The notes under the pieces: model-generated
What the model was told of the DNA's origin: nothing
Databases searched by the model: none
Seen by the model: the letters and a program-made list of their open reading frames with translations, nothing else
NCBI GenBank assembly: GCA_008508345.1
Contig: QNGE01000872.1
Span: forward strand, 1 to 64,000
Length of the DNA stretch: 64,000 nucleotides
Reading direction: 5' to 3'
Origin: Paragonimus westermani
Lineage: Eukaryota > Platyhelminthes > Trematoda > Plagiorchiida > Troglotrematidae
In this document: positions 12,801 through 23,774 of the stretch, one piece after another
Layout of the letters: each line of letters starts with the position of its first letter
How positions within the stretch are numbered: position 1 is the stretch's first letter
Made by a program: the position numbers and the translations under genes

Positions 12801-12960
12801 GATCCAACGAAACAGAGGCCGCAGGATTTCACTTGGTTATTGTTGTCGGTGGAATACATGACGTACAGTTGGACAACATACTGTTTGAACTAGTCACCGT
12901 GAACATTTTTCTGAAAGCTGCCATGTGCGGTACGTTGGCTCACACGCTTCTTAAGCGAAT
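9886..12960 (-). mobile_element. CR1-like LINE, copy 2, decayed ORF2
   Basis: Reading 5' to 3' on the minus strand: endonuclease pieces at 12807-12170 (NLLVMNAISLASGTHTFKSF, then GRIYRPPNASSNELTDLVE); linker at 11850-11510 (RRRNSIRDPAMKTNNLTDK); RT pieces at 11487-10920 (SGPRQDVSNCRRIIHAPVC; DTRKAFHRVPHGHLL; EGRTQTVKIG); further RT and thumb at 10742-10400; and a C-terminal segment near 10140-10020 reading FIWNRLPNEVRTSNNTQLF, the WN-LP box near the end of CR1-type ORF2. The 3' end is probably near 9890, where an AATAAA-like A/T stretch occurs. All domains are split by stops and frameshifts. ORF1 was not identified upstream. Confidence 0.75.
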
Positions 12961-13690
12961 TGGTTGTTATAGCGTTTAATACGGCTGTGATAATATTAAC
13001 CAGAAAAACTGCATTCTAGTCGCAAAGTTACGTTCATTTCGAACGGTGTCCCCCTTTGAATCGATTCGTCTACCACAGCCTTAGCTCCAGCGACCGCCTC
13101 ACATTCGCTTTCCTTTCTACTGGCAATAGACCGTACGCATCCCGTGCACTTGGGCGTGGTCTGTATGTTGATCATCAGTCTGACTTCGATATCCACATAA
13201 CTGGTTATTCGCACTGGTTCCCGAATCAATGCCAAGATGCTACTGTTGTGATAGATCCTAAATTCGTACGCCCAGAGTTTCCCCAACCTTATGCTACCGT
13301 GAATCGGAAGTCGCGGGGAGAAAACGATGAATCTGTAAACAAACTTTATTTATTGATTCACTCACCGTTCACAACAGACGTCAACGTAACAATTAAGGGG
13401 TGCTAGGGAGCTGGACGTGAGGGAACCTTGAGCACAACCGCACAGCAGCCGCCAGAGTGGAAGAGCGCGTCGACGGAAAATTCCAGTCGACCTTCAGATT
13501 TCAAACAAGCGTTAGACTAGTTAAGCGATGTTCCTAACGGTAATAGCTCAACATTGTTATCCTGATAAATGTAACCGACAGGAGTAGAGATAGCGCGAAT
13601 TCATTACACAGCTGAGAGCATAACTGTGATACTTATGCTGGCCCACTAACTTTGATGCTAGTGGCTTGTAGTAAGTTCACATATATAAGG
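12961..13690. other. No recognisable gene
   Basis: Frames at 13056-13406 (+, 116 codons) and 12996-13286 (-, 96 codons) overlap and have no recognised domain. The minus frame could be the degraded ORF1 region of the LINE copy 2, by position only. Confidence 0.35.
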
Positions 13691-14349
13691 TAATGGGAAC
13701 AGGCGCGGTGGAACTGGCAAGGCAAATCTCACGTTGCAGGGAGTTTAGAATTTTGGGGACGTCGAAGGCGGTCGCACTACATCAGCCCCCCAAAGAAGGG
13801 TGACTACTATAGGAGGCCTTCTACGTGTGAATTTTATTCCCGGGCAACAGTTGCTGTCTTGCTGGGCGGCCGCGCCCGAGCCACCCAACCTGAAAACGCC
13901 TCCTGAGGACGTGACAGGGGGTGTGAGTTCCTCACTGCGCAGGCACAAAGTGCTACGGCGTTTGAGGTTTTCTCCTTGGGCCCAACAACTGTTGATATGC
14001 ATCTGATCAGACCTGGAATAGGGAAAAGGTTAAGTACCTGAACGTTAGAAAAAAAGGCAGATACCCACCGTAACGCGTGTCCTGCAGCGCCTGAGAATAT
14101 TGACAATTATGTGCAGGTATCTCCCGTGTAAAGCGAGTCGGGAAATTGTACCTAAAAAAACTGTTAGTTGCTGGTCGGCAGGAGCATGGAATACACATAA
14201 TGAATTATCAACTGTAAAATAAATGCTGAACAAAAAAAGTAAACTACTCCAGGGAGCCCGCGGGAAAACGGACGCGCCTCCCTGAACGAGTTGTAGGTTA
14301 AGGAGGGATTTCGTCAGGAATAGATGCGGAAGGCAACGCCGGGGCTAAA
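13691..14349 (-). other. Presumed 3' flank or LTR of the CsRn1-like element
   Basis: This is sequence 3' (in minus orientation) of the integrase end. It should hold the 3' LTR, but I could not find a matching 5' copy upstream of 17.6 kb, so the LTRs are not defined. Open frames at 13745-14233 look non-coding. Confidence 0.3.
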
Positions 14350-15270
14350 TCAGAGGTTGAAGTAGATGGAGACGGCTCGTGTTGTTTGTGTTGTCCAACC
14401 GGGGGATGAGTCGGTGAAAGCAGGTTTAAGGCGGTCAACAGAGACGGTGAGGTGCTGACGGAAACTGTCAATCACATAGGTATTCGAGGACCGTTTAATG
14501 ACACGGAAAGGTTCTTTATACGGTTGTTGCAGCGGTTTCTCAACATAGTCTGTTCGCAGAAACACGAACTCACAATTGCTGAGTTCTTTGGAAACGTAAG
14601 ACGAAGATTTTTGAATACGTGTAGCGCTCGATTGTAGTGATCGCACGTATTTGGCTAGTCGGTTGGCGTAGTCTTGAGTGCCGACAACAGTTTCGCTTGA
14701 CGATTGAAAGAAATCTGCTGGAAGGCTTGAAGGACGACCATAAACGAGTGATGCTGGTGTCGTACTGTCATCCTTGACACAATTGCGAATACCGAGTAGA
14801 ACTGGAGGTAAAGTTTCTGTCTAACCCATCCGTTCGTGAGCACGTAATGAAGCATTGAGCTGACGATGGAAAATCTCAACGAGTCCATTCGCTTGTGGGT
14901 GATATGCTGTGGTGCGTGCTCGATGCACGCCTAACAGCTTGATCAGTTGTGAAAATAAAGCTGATTCGAACTGCGTACCGCGGTCAGTTGTAACAGTCGA
15001 CGGACAACCATAACGTGCAACCCAATGCTCGACAAAAGCGCGAGCCACAGATACTGTTGATGTGTCTGACAACGGTATGGCTTCCGGCCAGCAAGTGAAC
15101 CGGTCGATACACGTGAGCATGTAGGCGTAGCCTCTCGAAGGCGGAAGTGGTCCGACGAGGTGCAGGTGGACATGTTCAAACAGATTTCGGGAGTTGGAAG
15201 AGTTTCCAAGGAAGCGCTCGTGTGTCGGTTGACCTTGGAACGTTGACATACAAGACAGCAACGGGTCCAA
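14350..15270 (-). pseudogene. Pol: integrase catalytic core and C-terminal domain (CsRn1-like)
   Basis: The DDE core is visible at 15270-14821: Asp in LTCIDRFTCWPEAIPL, Asp in VTTDRGTQFESALF, Glu in HPQANGLVEIFHRQL. After a frameshift near 14820 the sequence reads VLLGIRNCVKDDSTTPASLV, which is the usual following segment. The C-terminal GPY/F-like domain is at about 14560-14400 (LQQPYKEPFRVIKRSSNTYV, then a SVDRLKPAF end). All three acidic residues are intact. Confidence 0.85.
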
Positions 15271-16073
15271 TGGCGTACGTCCCGATTCATGTTGGGCCAG
15301 ACGAATCGATCCGCGACCAGTCTTAGTGATGCGTGTATCCCTGGATGTGACAGGTTATGCAACGCTTCGAAAACTGCTTTTCGTAACGAATGTCGCACGA
15401 CTGGCCTGGGGTATCCCAGCGTACTGTCACATATAATGGTACCGGGAGAAGACGTCAATGGAACTGTGACAAGCCGTAAGTTCGCGCGTTTCAGATCATC
15501 CGTAAACGTGCAATCGGACTGTGGTTGTGCTGCTATGTTGTGATGTGATATCGAGCCGGTGGTTGTAGACACGTTGTGCATTCGTGATAGAGTATCTGCG
15601 GCGACGTTTGCAGCTCCAGAGACATGGCGGATGTCCGTAGAAAACTGGGCTATATAGTCTAGCTGTCGAACTTCTCGAGGCGAATGTTTATCGGAGTAAT
15701 TCCGTGAAGCGTACACGAGAGATTTGTGATCCGTGAAAATAATGAAGTCACGACCTTTGAGTGCGTGGCAAAAGTGGCGCACAGCCTTACATACGGCTAA
15801 GCGTTCACGACCAAAGGTGTTGTATCGCATTTCGGTATCGCTGAGACGTTGAGAAAAGAATTCGATCGGTTGCCACTTCTCGCAAACTGCTTGCTGTAGT
15901 ACTGCACCTATGACTGTGTCCGATGCATCCACGGCGATACTAATTGGTGCGTCCGGTTTTTGGAAATGCAACATGACTGAAAAGGCGAGTGCCTGCTTAA
16001 CATTCGCGAAAACCGTGGAGGCTTCGGGGGTTAGGTGCAAAGTTCGTTTATTACCCCGAATTAAATCAATCAA
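14943..16073 (-). pseudogene. Pol: RNase H and integrase N-terminal zinc domain (CsRn1-like)
   Basis: A 376-codon open frame. RNase H: ISIAVDASDTVIGAVLQQ, FFSQRLSDTEMRYNTFGRE, and FIIFTDHKSLVYASRNY carry the catalytic acidic residues. RHVSGAANVAADTLSR is the usual C-terminal box. The integrase HHCC zinc domain follows: LSHPGIHASLRLVADRFVWP and then HWTRCCLVCQRSKVNRH. Near 15260 the frame shifts, and the catalytic core continues in the frame at 15270-14821. Confidence 0.9.
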
Positions 16074-16076
16074 AGG

Positions 16077-17404
16077 TTACATAAGCTTGGCGCAGATGGG
16101 AATAAATCGACGGTAATAATTTACTAGTCCATTGAAGCGGCGAAGCTTGAGAATTGTATCGGGAAATTGGCACGATCGAATAGCCTCGACCTTGGAATCA
16201 AGCGGTTTAATCCCATTTGCAGAAATGCTGTAGCCTAAAATACTCAATGAGGCTTGACCAAGTTCGGACTTAGCTCCGTTGACAGTGAGGCCGTATGATG
16301 CTAGACGTTGAAACAGCGTTCGTAGATGGGTTATGTGCTCTTCGGGGGAACAGCTAGCCACGAGGATGTCGTCTATGTATGCATAAATGAAGTCTAGTCC
16401 ACGGGTGACTTCATTAATCAGACGTTGGAACGTCTGTGCAGCGTTACGGAGACCAAAAGGCATGCGTACAAATTCGAACAAACCGAATGGAGTGGCAATA
16501 GCCGTCCTGGGTATATCCTCTTATGCTACCGGTATCTGGTAATAGGCGCGAACGAGGTCGATTTTGCTGAATATGGTTCTACCAGCGAGGCTGGTAGTTA
16601 GATCGTGGACATGTGGCACAGGGTAACTATCTGGAGCAGCAGGATTTTTCAATTGACGATAATCTCCGCAAGGCGCCAATCACCTTCTGTCTTCTTTGGC
16701 ACCATGTGCAGAGATGCCCATGGGCTGTTAGAGGGGCGGATTATACCCTTGTCCAGCATGTGTTGAAATTTGGCACGAGCGATGCGCATTTTGTCTGGCA
16801 CCAGCTTTCGCGGTCGCTGAAAAACTGGTGGACCTTTCGTTTTGATGTGGTGTACCACGTCCGTAATGACGGCAGGTAAATCGTTAGGTGGACGGGTCAA
16901 CCCCGTGAATTCACGCAATACCGCACGATATTTATCGTCACCGCTTGGTTCACCAAGCAGTGGGCTGAGGAGAGTCGTCGAAAAAGTTGTCCCTATAGAG
17001 GATATACTCGTTAGGGGATCTAGGAGCTTGTGGTGACCTGCTTCGACGACCAATCCAAAATGATTCAAGAAGTCCATGCTTAAAATGGCATCTGGCACGT
17101 TCGCTATAATGAACACCCAACTGAATACACGCCGCAGGCTCACGTCCAACGTCAAGGATCGTGTGCCAAAAGTGCGTATTGGGGTTCCATTGGCAGCACG
17201 GAGCTGGAAGGGCGTTGATCGAGGCATGTCCTCTTTTCTAGGTGGTACGGCACTGACCTGAGCGCCGGTGTCCACTAGAAAACGCAACCTAGAACGCCCA
17301 TCGTGTATAAAAAAAAATAGGCGACCAGGGGTAGGACTGCCAGCAACAGTTCTCGCCATTAATTGCTGGCAGTTTCGTTTCCCGAGGCGGTTGGGAAGGT
17401 GCAC
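16077..17404 (-). pseudogene. Pol: aspartic protease and reverse transcriptase (CsRn1-like)
   Basis: Pol begins after the gag stop. The protease carries RFLVDTGAQVSAVP (D-T-G active site) near 17300-17250. RT follows: HMLDKGIIRPSNSPWASLHM, then, after a frameshift near 16670, CGDYRQLKNPAAPDSYPVPH, a TIFSKIDLVRAYYQIPV block (first catalytic Asp), a TAA at 16521-16523, FEFVRMPFGLRNAAQTFQR, and FIYAYIDDILVAS with the YIDD catalytic pair. Everything expected of the fingers and palm is present apart from one frameshift and one stop, so decay is light. Confidence 0.85.
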
Positions 17405-17594
17405 GGCTTAATGCATTTCCGTGCCTCGGTCCCAAACATGTGATGGTACCAGCAATACCCCGTTCTTGAACGCGACCTCCGGAAGCGGGGCGACAGAGAG
17501 AAGTTTTAAGAGTTTGAATTTCTCGACAAAGTTCTTCCACTTTTGCTATCACTTCGGCGGGCGTGCTTTCTGTGTGTGCATCGACCTGGTGCAT
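17289..17594 (-). pseudogene. Gag C-terminal fragment with CHCC motif (CsRn1-like)
   Basis: Gag packages element RNA. The minus frame from 17594 reads ESTPAEVIAKVEELCREIQT, a helical segment that normally precedes the zinc motif. The zinc motif itself (CWYHHMFGTEARKCIKPC, about 17462-17409) lies in a neighbouring frame and runs to a stop (SGNETASN, stop) just before pol, so one frameshift separates them. The C-HH-C-C spacing differs from the CCHC knuckle of most Ty3/gypsy elements and supports CsRn1-group membership. The N-terminal capsid part is absent. Confidence 0.65.
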
Positions 17595-17600
17595 TTTGCT

Positions 17601-19635
17601 GGGAAGGTGTTATTTGACTGAGTCGGCCGCGTATGCTGTCTAACTGAATCACGTTATCTTGAACTACGCTGACGTCTTTCGGCACGAACAGTTATCCGCA
17701 CTTGGCAGTTATAAAAGCACCATCTCGTTCTGGCTCCCACTTATGGGTCACGAACACTCCAAAATTAGCTTAGTTTTTAACTCAACAGAACCGGGTATGT
17801 TATAGAGCCAATTAAAATGGTGTTGTCATGTACCATGGTGTTGTCATTCGAGGCAAAACACGTCGGTCCGATTTGGTGTTTACAAAAAAACACTTTGTTT
17901 GTGACTGCCAATTAACACTCTGTGTTTCCTTTTTGCGTTACAGTTTTCGAGTGCATTTATTTCTCATTTCACTCGTTGTTTAGCAATCCACATATCTTTT
18001 TATTCGCAGGGCACTGAAGCATTAACGGACCTGCGTTATTTCCATCAATTACCCACTTAGTGACCATTCTAATTCAATCATGTTCTGATTGACTTCCATG
18101 AATATTTCGGGCGTATTTTATTCCCAGCTCCATAGCTGAAGTAGAATATTGTACTCTGCTTCGATTCATTTCACGACGCTGTATGGCCATTTTTGTGTTT
18201 GTGTTTGACGAAGTAGATCCATGGAAGAATGTTCGCGGTGGGCTTCTTTGGTAGTTTCCGACTGTGTATGTGAAAGAAGTGACTCATCTCGATGTTGCCC
18301 CCGGATTGGTTAATGAAGGGAACACTGGGCCACTCGTGTTGCCCACACCCATGTGTGTTAACAGGCCGAATGAGCCCGCGTGAAATACCATGATGTTATC
18401 TCTCATACTAATGTGATCGCCACGATTGACATAACAAGCCGGCTGCTTTACTGGTAATTCTGTGTCTAGCAAGAGAGTGGGTGAATGATCAGGGTAAATT
18501 AGTCACTGTGGCTAAAGGAGCCTGATTAATAATCTGACCAACAAAGCGACTTTCATTCGTAACTACGAGGTGCTGCAACAAGAAGGTCCGTCTCGGAGAT
18601 CAAACTTTTACACAATTTACGTGATTTGTCTAGATTTCATGTGGAATTGTCAATGACACAACCGTGGCAAGGCTTGTTAGCGGTATCGCCTCCAAGGTGG
18701 TTCGAGAGCTTCAAAGCGTGTGAAGACAGATGGCTGGTTATAAGTTCGCGTAAGTTAGACCGAAGTGTCTTGTCATCCACGGATGAGCACGAAGGTACGG
18801 GATTTAGAGAGCGGCGAAGACCGTTGTGTAAAAACGCACGGAGAAAGCAGCGGATTCACGGTTTCACGTGAAATCGTTGACGAGCGGCAATACGAGACGA
18901 CAATAGGGTAGAACGGTGAAAGAACGCATGGTGTGGTTCGTACGCACGAGTGTCCGGGGTAGCTTCTATTGCCTCGGCTCCTACGAGCAGATGTTTATTC
19001 ACAGAGGAAAGCTTCAATAAAAACAATGTGGCTAGTAATAATTAGATGGGCCTCAAAGTCATTGCCAGTAAGCACCGCGTCTTCAAATTAATGTGAGTAT
19101 ATATAGTGGTTCCGTCTCATGGAGACTAACGCGCTAACCTGATGGATCTTAGTGACTACCCAGGTTCGAGGAGGTACTTCCTAACGTGGAGAGACAACAA
19201 ACTAGGCTTAACTACAAGAATTTTTTAGTTCCTTTGAAGGTGCCCATGTATTGGAATAACCTTCTTGAAGCAGTTATTACGGTTGTATCCACGGATTCCA
19301 AAAGATGGTCAGATATTAATTAACCTCGATACAGTTTCTGGTTGCCAGTCATCCGTGAGATCCGCAGAAACATATCTTCTGTAACAAGTACCATGCAATT
19401 CACATACAGCACACCGCATACTAACAGACCTACAGGTAGAAATGTTCGAAAGTCATTTTCTCTGCACCAATATTTTATAGTTAGTTTATTGGTAGTACCG
19501 TTTATGAAGGATATCCTTTAATCTTCCCCCACCATTCCCAAACGTGTGTGGTTTACACGTTCGATTGCCTGTGTCACAGATAGTGCAAGGAATGTAGTGG
19601 CCTAGTCGATAAAATGTTGAGAAAGACCAGAATAT
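17601..19635. other. No recognisable gene
   Basis: This stretch lies between two LTR elements. No spliced gene, RNA or known repeat was recognised. The missing gag N-terminus of the CsRn1-like element would be expected at about 17.6-18.6 kb on the minus strand but was not found. Minus-strand sequence near 18890-18590 has partial protein-like character without an identifiable family. Confidence 0.4.
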
Positions 19636-20028
19636 TTGTGGCGAGAATATGAATTCACCGAATATCCAAACCCCGACACAACAGAAGATCTGACAGACGG
19701 CCAATCCAAATATCGCATTAATGATACAACATCAGGATTGGACGAACGGTCTTGGTGTTGTGCCTTCCGTTATTCGTCAACTCATCTGTTCCGTATTCCA
19801 CCAATTAACATACAGTTTATGGTGTTGCATGTGCTCATGAGATCAGCCAATGACAGGCTGTGATTTCTCTAACACAGTTGCACATCAATAATTTCGGTGT
19901 CTTAATCCATGAATAACAATTGCTTACTGCTGCCAATACCAGGTCTTCGCCTCATTACTTGCGTGGGAGGTTTCAATTCAAGTACGATTTCAAGGGCTAT
20001 TCGAAGTCCCTAATTCTGAGCATCACAA
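19636..20028 (+). repeat. 5' LTR
   Basis: It begins TTGTGGCGAGAATATG and ends GAGCATCACA(A). The 3' copy is 23717-24109. I noticed A/G and C/T differences near the start and one C/T difference near the end, with all else alike by eye. The inner ends TGTG and CACA form a 4-bp inverted repeat. Confidence 0.92.
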
Positions 20029-20030
20029 AT

Positions 20031-20048
20031 TGGCGTCGTGGAATGGAA
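20031..20048 (+). other. Probable primer-binding site
   Basis: TGGCGTCGTGGAATGG starts about 3 bp after the 5' LTR. It begins with TGG, complementary to a tRNA 3' CCA end. Which tRNA it would pair with was not determined. It overlaps the gag start at 20043. Confidence 0.55.
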
Positions 20049-20735
20049 CTGCCTGCAATTGAACAATTAAATCTTCATGCCGGTGCAAGTGAAATCGAGG
20101 AATGGGTCGAACGATTTGAACTGTGGTGCATCATTCGTCGTGATGTGAAGAATGAACACCAATCAGCTTTCTTCGTTACCGCTGGTGGTCGTGAACTGTA
20201 TTCGTTACTGAAGAATCTGGCTTATCCGAATGCCCCAGCTTCGCTGCCGTTCGACGAACTAAAGAAACTGCTGTTAAAACACGTGCTCCCAGTCAATTTC
20301 CAGGCCACGGAACGGGCGAAGTTCAATTCAGTATTGCTTTCAACAAGCACGAGCTTCTGTGAGTTCATTCTACAATTGCAAAAACAAGCTGCCCGTTGTA
20401 ACTTCGGTGACAAGCTGGAGGAGCATCTACGTGGTTGATTGATTGCTGACGTCAATGACACTGATCTTCAGCGTAGATTGCTGATCAAACAAGACGTGAC
20501 TTTCCAAGAGGCCCGAGACATCTGCGAGCAGAAGAATGACGTCAATGCCGCTACAGCTGATTCGAACGTGATATCATTTCAGAAGACCAAAGCACATACT
20601 GCCACCCGAGGTCAGCCAGTGAACAGGCCTCCTTATGCACCCATCATCAATCCCGGTTCAAAGAAATTTAACAAGTGTTTCTCGTGCGGTGAGTTACACT
20701 TACGATCATCTTGCTATATGTTATTCATGCGGTAA
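20043..20735 (+). pseudogene. Gag with zinc knuckle, interrupted by a TGA
   Basis: The ATG at 20043 opens a capsid-like protein (ELPAIEQLNLHAGASEIEEW near its start). A TGA at 20436-20438 breaks it, and the same frame then continues to 20735. The zinc knuckle CFSCGELHLRSSC (C-x2-C-x3-H-x4-C) lies near 20675-20720. A second knuckle, CYSCGKSDHNKKVC (canonical C-x2-C-x4-H-x4-C), lies in the next frame (20635-21075 frame), so gag passes into the pol frame by +1 within the zinc region. That shift may be programmed or a mutation. Confidence 0.75.
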
Positions 20736-21852
20736 ATCTGATCATAATAAGAAAGTATGTAGAAGTCAGAAATGTCACCTGAGTCAAGTTAGAGAGACAA
20801 GTACTATAGAACTGTCCACTGCTGATTATTCATTGCGAATGAATTCTAAAGCTGTACAATTTATTCATAGATGCCTCAAGTTCAAGTCGGGATGTAAGTA
20901 TGGATTTATTGTGGACACAGGAAGTAGCGAATTCATTATTTCCAAACCGCTACTAGATCGCATGGCCCCTGATGCTCAACTGAGACCAACAACGATGGAA
21001 ATACGCGGAGTTACTGGTCATCGGTTAGCTCTGCTAGGTGGAGCTGATGTAATGATCGTAGGTAATGATAATTAGCTGATTCCATTGCGTTTCTTGGTGT
21101 CGGAAAGAAGTCCAGCTATTCTGGGATTAAAAGCTTTGAAACAGCTCAATTGTGCTCTTCCACTAAATACTAATTACAAAAATGGTCCAAGTGAAGAGTA
21201 TCAACCCCAGTTACGCAACCTGATGGTTCAGCGTTCACAACTTACAGGAGGGGTGGAAGTAGAGCCAGCAAAACTGGAGATGCAAGGAGACCCGGTTTTT
21301 CTAAAGCGCCGAATAATACCTTATAGAATGAGAGAACATGTGCATAATGCTCTCAATAGATTGAAGGAAGACGGCATAATCTCGCAGGTTAACTCATCAG
21401 CATGGGCAACACCAATCGTTGTAGTTATGAAAGAAGATGGAAAATCACTTAGGATATGTGGTGACTATAGATTAACGCTGAATCCAAGACTGAAAAGGTG
21501 CGCAGCAACAACTGAGGAGCCGGAGGATTTTATGAAAGCCCTGCACGGTAGCAAAGTGTTTTCTAAAATTGACCTGACAAACGCATACTTACAAATTCCA
21601 TTGGAGTATGATTCTAAGGCGATCACCACGATTGACACCCCTTGGGGATTATTTCAGTACAATATTTTACCGTTTGGATTACACGTATCAGCTGGGATAT
21701 TCCAAGCTGCGATTGATGAAGTAATTGCCGATTTACCAGGAGTACGCGCGTATCAAGATGATGTAATCATATACGCCGACGGTGAGAAGCAGCGTGATAA
21801 GAGGTTGCTTTCACTTCTGGAACGATTCAGAGATAAGAACACAGCCATATAG
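20720..21852 (+). pseudogene. Pol: protease and reverse transcriptase
   Basis: The protease shows YGFIVDTGSSEFIISKPLL (D-T-G) near 20900. A TAG at 21073-21075 interrupts it and the frame continues at once. RT: DGIISQVNSSAWATPIVVVM, CGDYRLTLNP, VFSKIDLTNAYLQIPLEY (catalytic Asp), NILPFGLHVSAGIFQ, and VRAYQDDVIIYADG with YQDD in place of the commoner YIDD/YVDD. A TAG at 21850-21852 stops the frame before the connection domain, which continues in the same frame. Confidence 0.88.
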
Positions 21853-22563
21853 CCTTCTAAGTGCGTGTTCCAAGTGCGAGAGCTGAGTTTACCTGGTTTT
21901 ACCATATGTGATAAAGCATACAGGCCGTACCCTGACCGGTACAAAGCTTTGGTTACCGTTACATCGCCAAGAGACCAAGATGAGCTGCGATCAATAGTGA
22001 GATGTTTGTAGTATTATTCTCGTTTTATCCCAAACTTTTCGACAAAAGCACAACCATTATTTACAGTTCAGTCGGCAGAAACATGGTGTTGGACTCAAGA
22101 AGACGAAATTCTTCTGCGAGAATCAATACGAGTTGTGATTAAGAGATCGATGTTAGCCCCATTTACTATGTCTAAAGTTACTACGCTGATCACAGATGCA
22201 TCCAATGTTGGCATTGGTGCTGTGTTGGAACAGGAGGGATATCCGATCATTTGCATATCACTTTTGTTGAGTAAGGCTGGGCAAGGATATTCACAAACAC
22301 AAATTGAGGCGTTACCAGTCTACTTGGCTGTCAGGAGGCTGCATAAATATTTGTTCGGTATGAGATTCAAGATTGTTACTGATCACCAAGCTCTACAGTA
22401 TTTATTTGACACCCATAGATCAATTGCTAAATCATCAGCGGCAATGATACAACGCTGGAGTTCAGTTCTAGCAGCATACGACTACGAAATCGTTCATCGT
22501 CCTGGTAAACAGATTCCTCAGGCGGATTTTTTTATCACGGTATTCCAGTTTTTCAGCCGCTGA
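21853..22563 (+). pseudogene. Pol: RT thumb/connection and RNase H
   Basis: The segment is in frame with the RT. It reads YRPYPDRYKALVTVTSPRDQ, then a TAG at 22009-22011, then YYSRFIPNFSTKAQPLF. RNase H follows: TLITDASNVGIGAVLEQEGY, SQTQIEALPVYLAVRRLHKY, and FKIVTDHQALQYLFDT with the acidic residues, ending at VHRPGKQIPQADF and a stop at 22561. Confidence 0.88.
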
Positions 22564-22739
22564 AGCTTGTTTGCTTGCTTCGCCAGCTATTCCAATAAGC
22601 CGAGAGGACCTGATCAAGACAACTAAAAATATGATGGCACAGTAATTACCGCGATGACCAAGGGTTGGTCTTCAAATATTAAGAACACCCAGTATTATTC
22701 CAGAACTGAGAGGAGTTGTCAATACAACCTGATGATGTG

Positions 22740-23774
22740 CTGTGTCGGAGAGATCAATTGATCATTCCACCACCGCTACGGAAGGCGGTATTAGATGCCT
22801 CGCATAAAGGTCATCTGGGCGTGGAAAAAATGAAATCTCTGGCTCGACAGACGTGTTGATGGCCGGAGGTAAACTCGGATATCAAGAGCATTGCAATGAA
22901 CTGCCACTCCTGCCTCCACAAATTAAAGACAAGGCCGAAGAATTGGACAACTTGGCCGGACAGCTACGTACCATGGCAACGGATGCACGCAGACTATTGT
23001 GAACCACTTATCGGTAACTACCACATTCTGGTGTTAATTAATTCATACTCACGGTGGCCAGAAGTATTCATTATAACCTCATCTTCCACGGCATTTACCA
23101 TGCAAGCATTTCGTAAATGATTCAGTCGCGAAGGCATTCCGCAGGTGTTAGTGACAGACAACGGGTCACAATTTTGTTCCGCTGAAATGAAACAGTCGCT
23201 TGACAGCATCGGGTGTCGTCACTTGCGAACGGCGCCTCGACATCCATGTTCAAACGGGGCAGCAGAAAATCTAGTGAAAACGCTCGAAACTGCCGTGAGT
23301 TCCACTAATCCTAAAACATTTGCTGAAGTGGATGTGTTTCTCGATAACTTTCTGCTTCAGTACAGGAACACAGCCCATTGCACAACGAAGGAGAGCCCAG
23401 CGGTGCTATTTGAATCAAGGCGACTAAGAGCATCGCTTCAGTGTGTAGATTCAACGGATGTGATATATTTTCGTGGAAACCATTTGTGACCTGCCAAAGG
23501 ATTGATCATTCGCCAGCTAGACAGCACAATGGTAGAAATTACTGACCTGCACGATGCCACCATTCATCGGAGACACACTGACCAAATCCAGTTTCGAAGC
23601 ACTGAAAAAGTGGCCATGGAGGGAACAGAACACCCTGTGCTGAAAGAGTTTGACGCCCCGAGAAGATCAGAACGATTGGCAAATATGAATGAGGAGGCTT
23701 CTAGAAAAGGGGAAGGTTGTGGCGGGAATATGAATTCATCGAATATCCAAACCCCGACACAACAGAAGATCTGA
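22740..23774 (+). pseudogene. Pol: integrase
   Basis: The frame differs from RNase H, so a frameshift lies between 22560 and 22780. HHCC zinc domain: SHKGHLGVEKMKSLARQTC, a TGA at 22857-22859, then MNCHSCLHKLKTRPK. DDE core: Asp in MHADYCEPLIGNYH, a TGA near 23118, Asp in VLVTDNGSQFCSAE, Glu in CSNGAAENLVKTLE. A TGA near 23488 precedes the C-terminal part (23502-23774), whose last codons lie inside the 3' LTR. Confidence 0.88.
23702..23716 (+). other. Polypurine tract
   Basis: AGAAAAGGGGAAGG stands directly before the 3' LTR, the expected site of plus-strand priming in LTR element reverse transcription. Confidence 0.8.

Larger units (their letters stand above)
14350..17600 (-). mobile_element. 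Ty3/gypsy LTR retrotransposon interior, CsRn1-like, minus strand
   Basis: The gag C-terminus, protease, RT, RNase H and integrase follow one another in Ty3/gypsy order on the minus strand. The gag segment carries a CWYHHMFGTEARKCIKPC motif, the CHCC-type (not CCHC) gag box used to define the CsRn1 group of fluke elements. Only a few lesions were seen: a frameshift near 16670, a TAA at 16521-16523, a frameshift near 15260 and another near 14820. Most of gag is missing upstream of about 17600. No LTR pair was found, so this may be a truncated copy. Confidence 0.85.
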
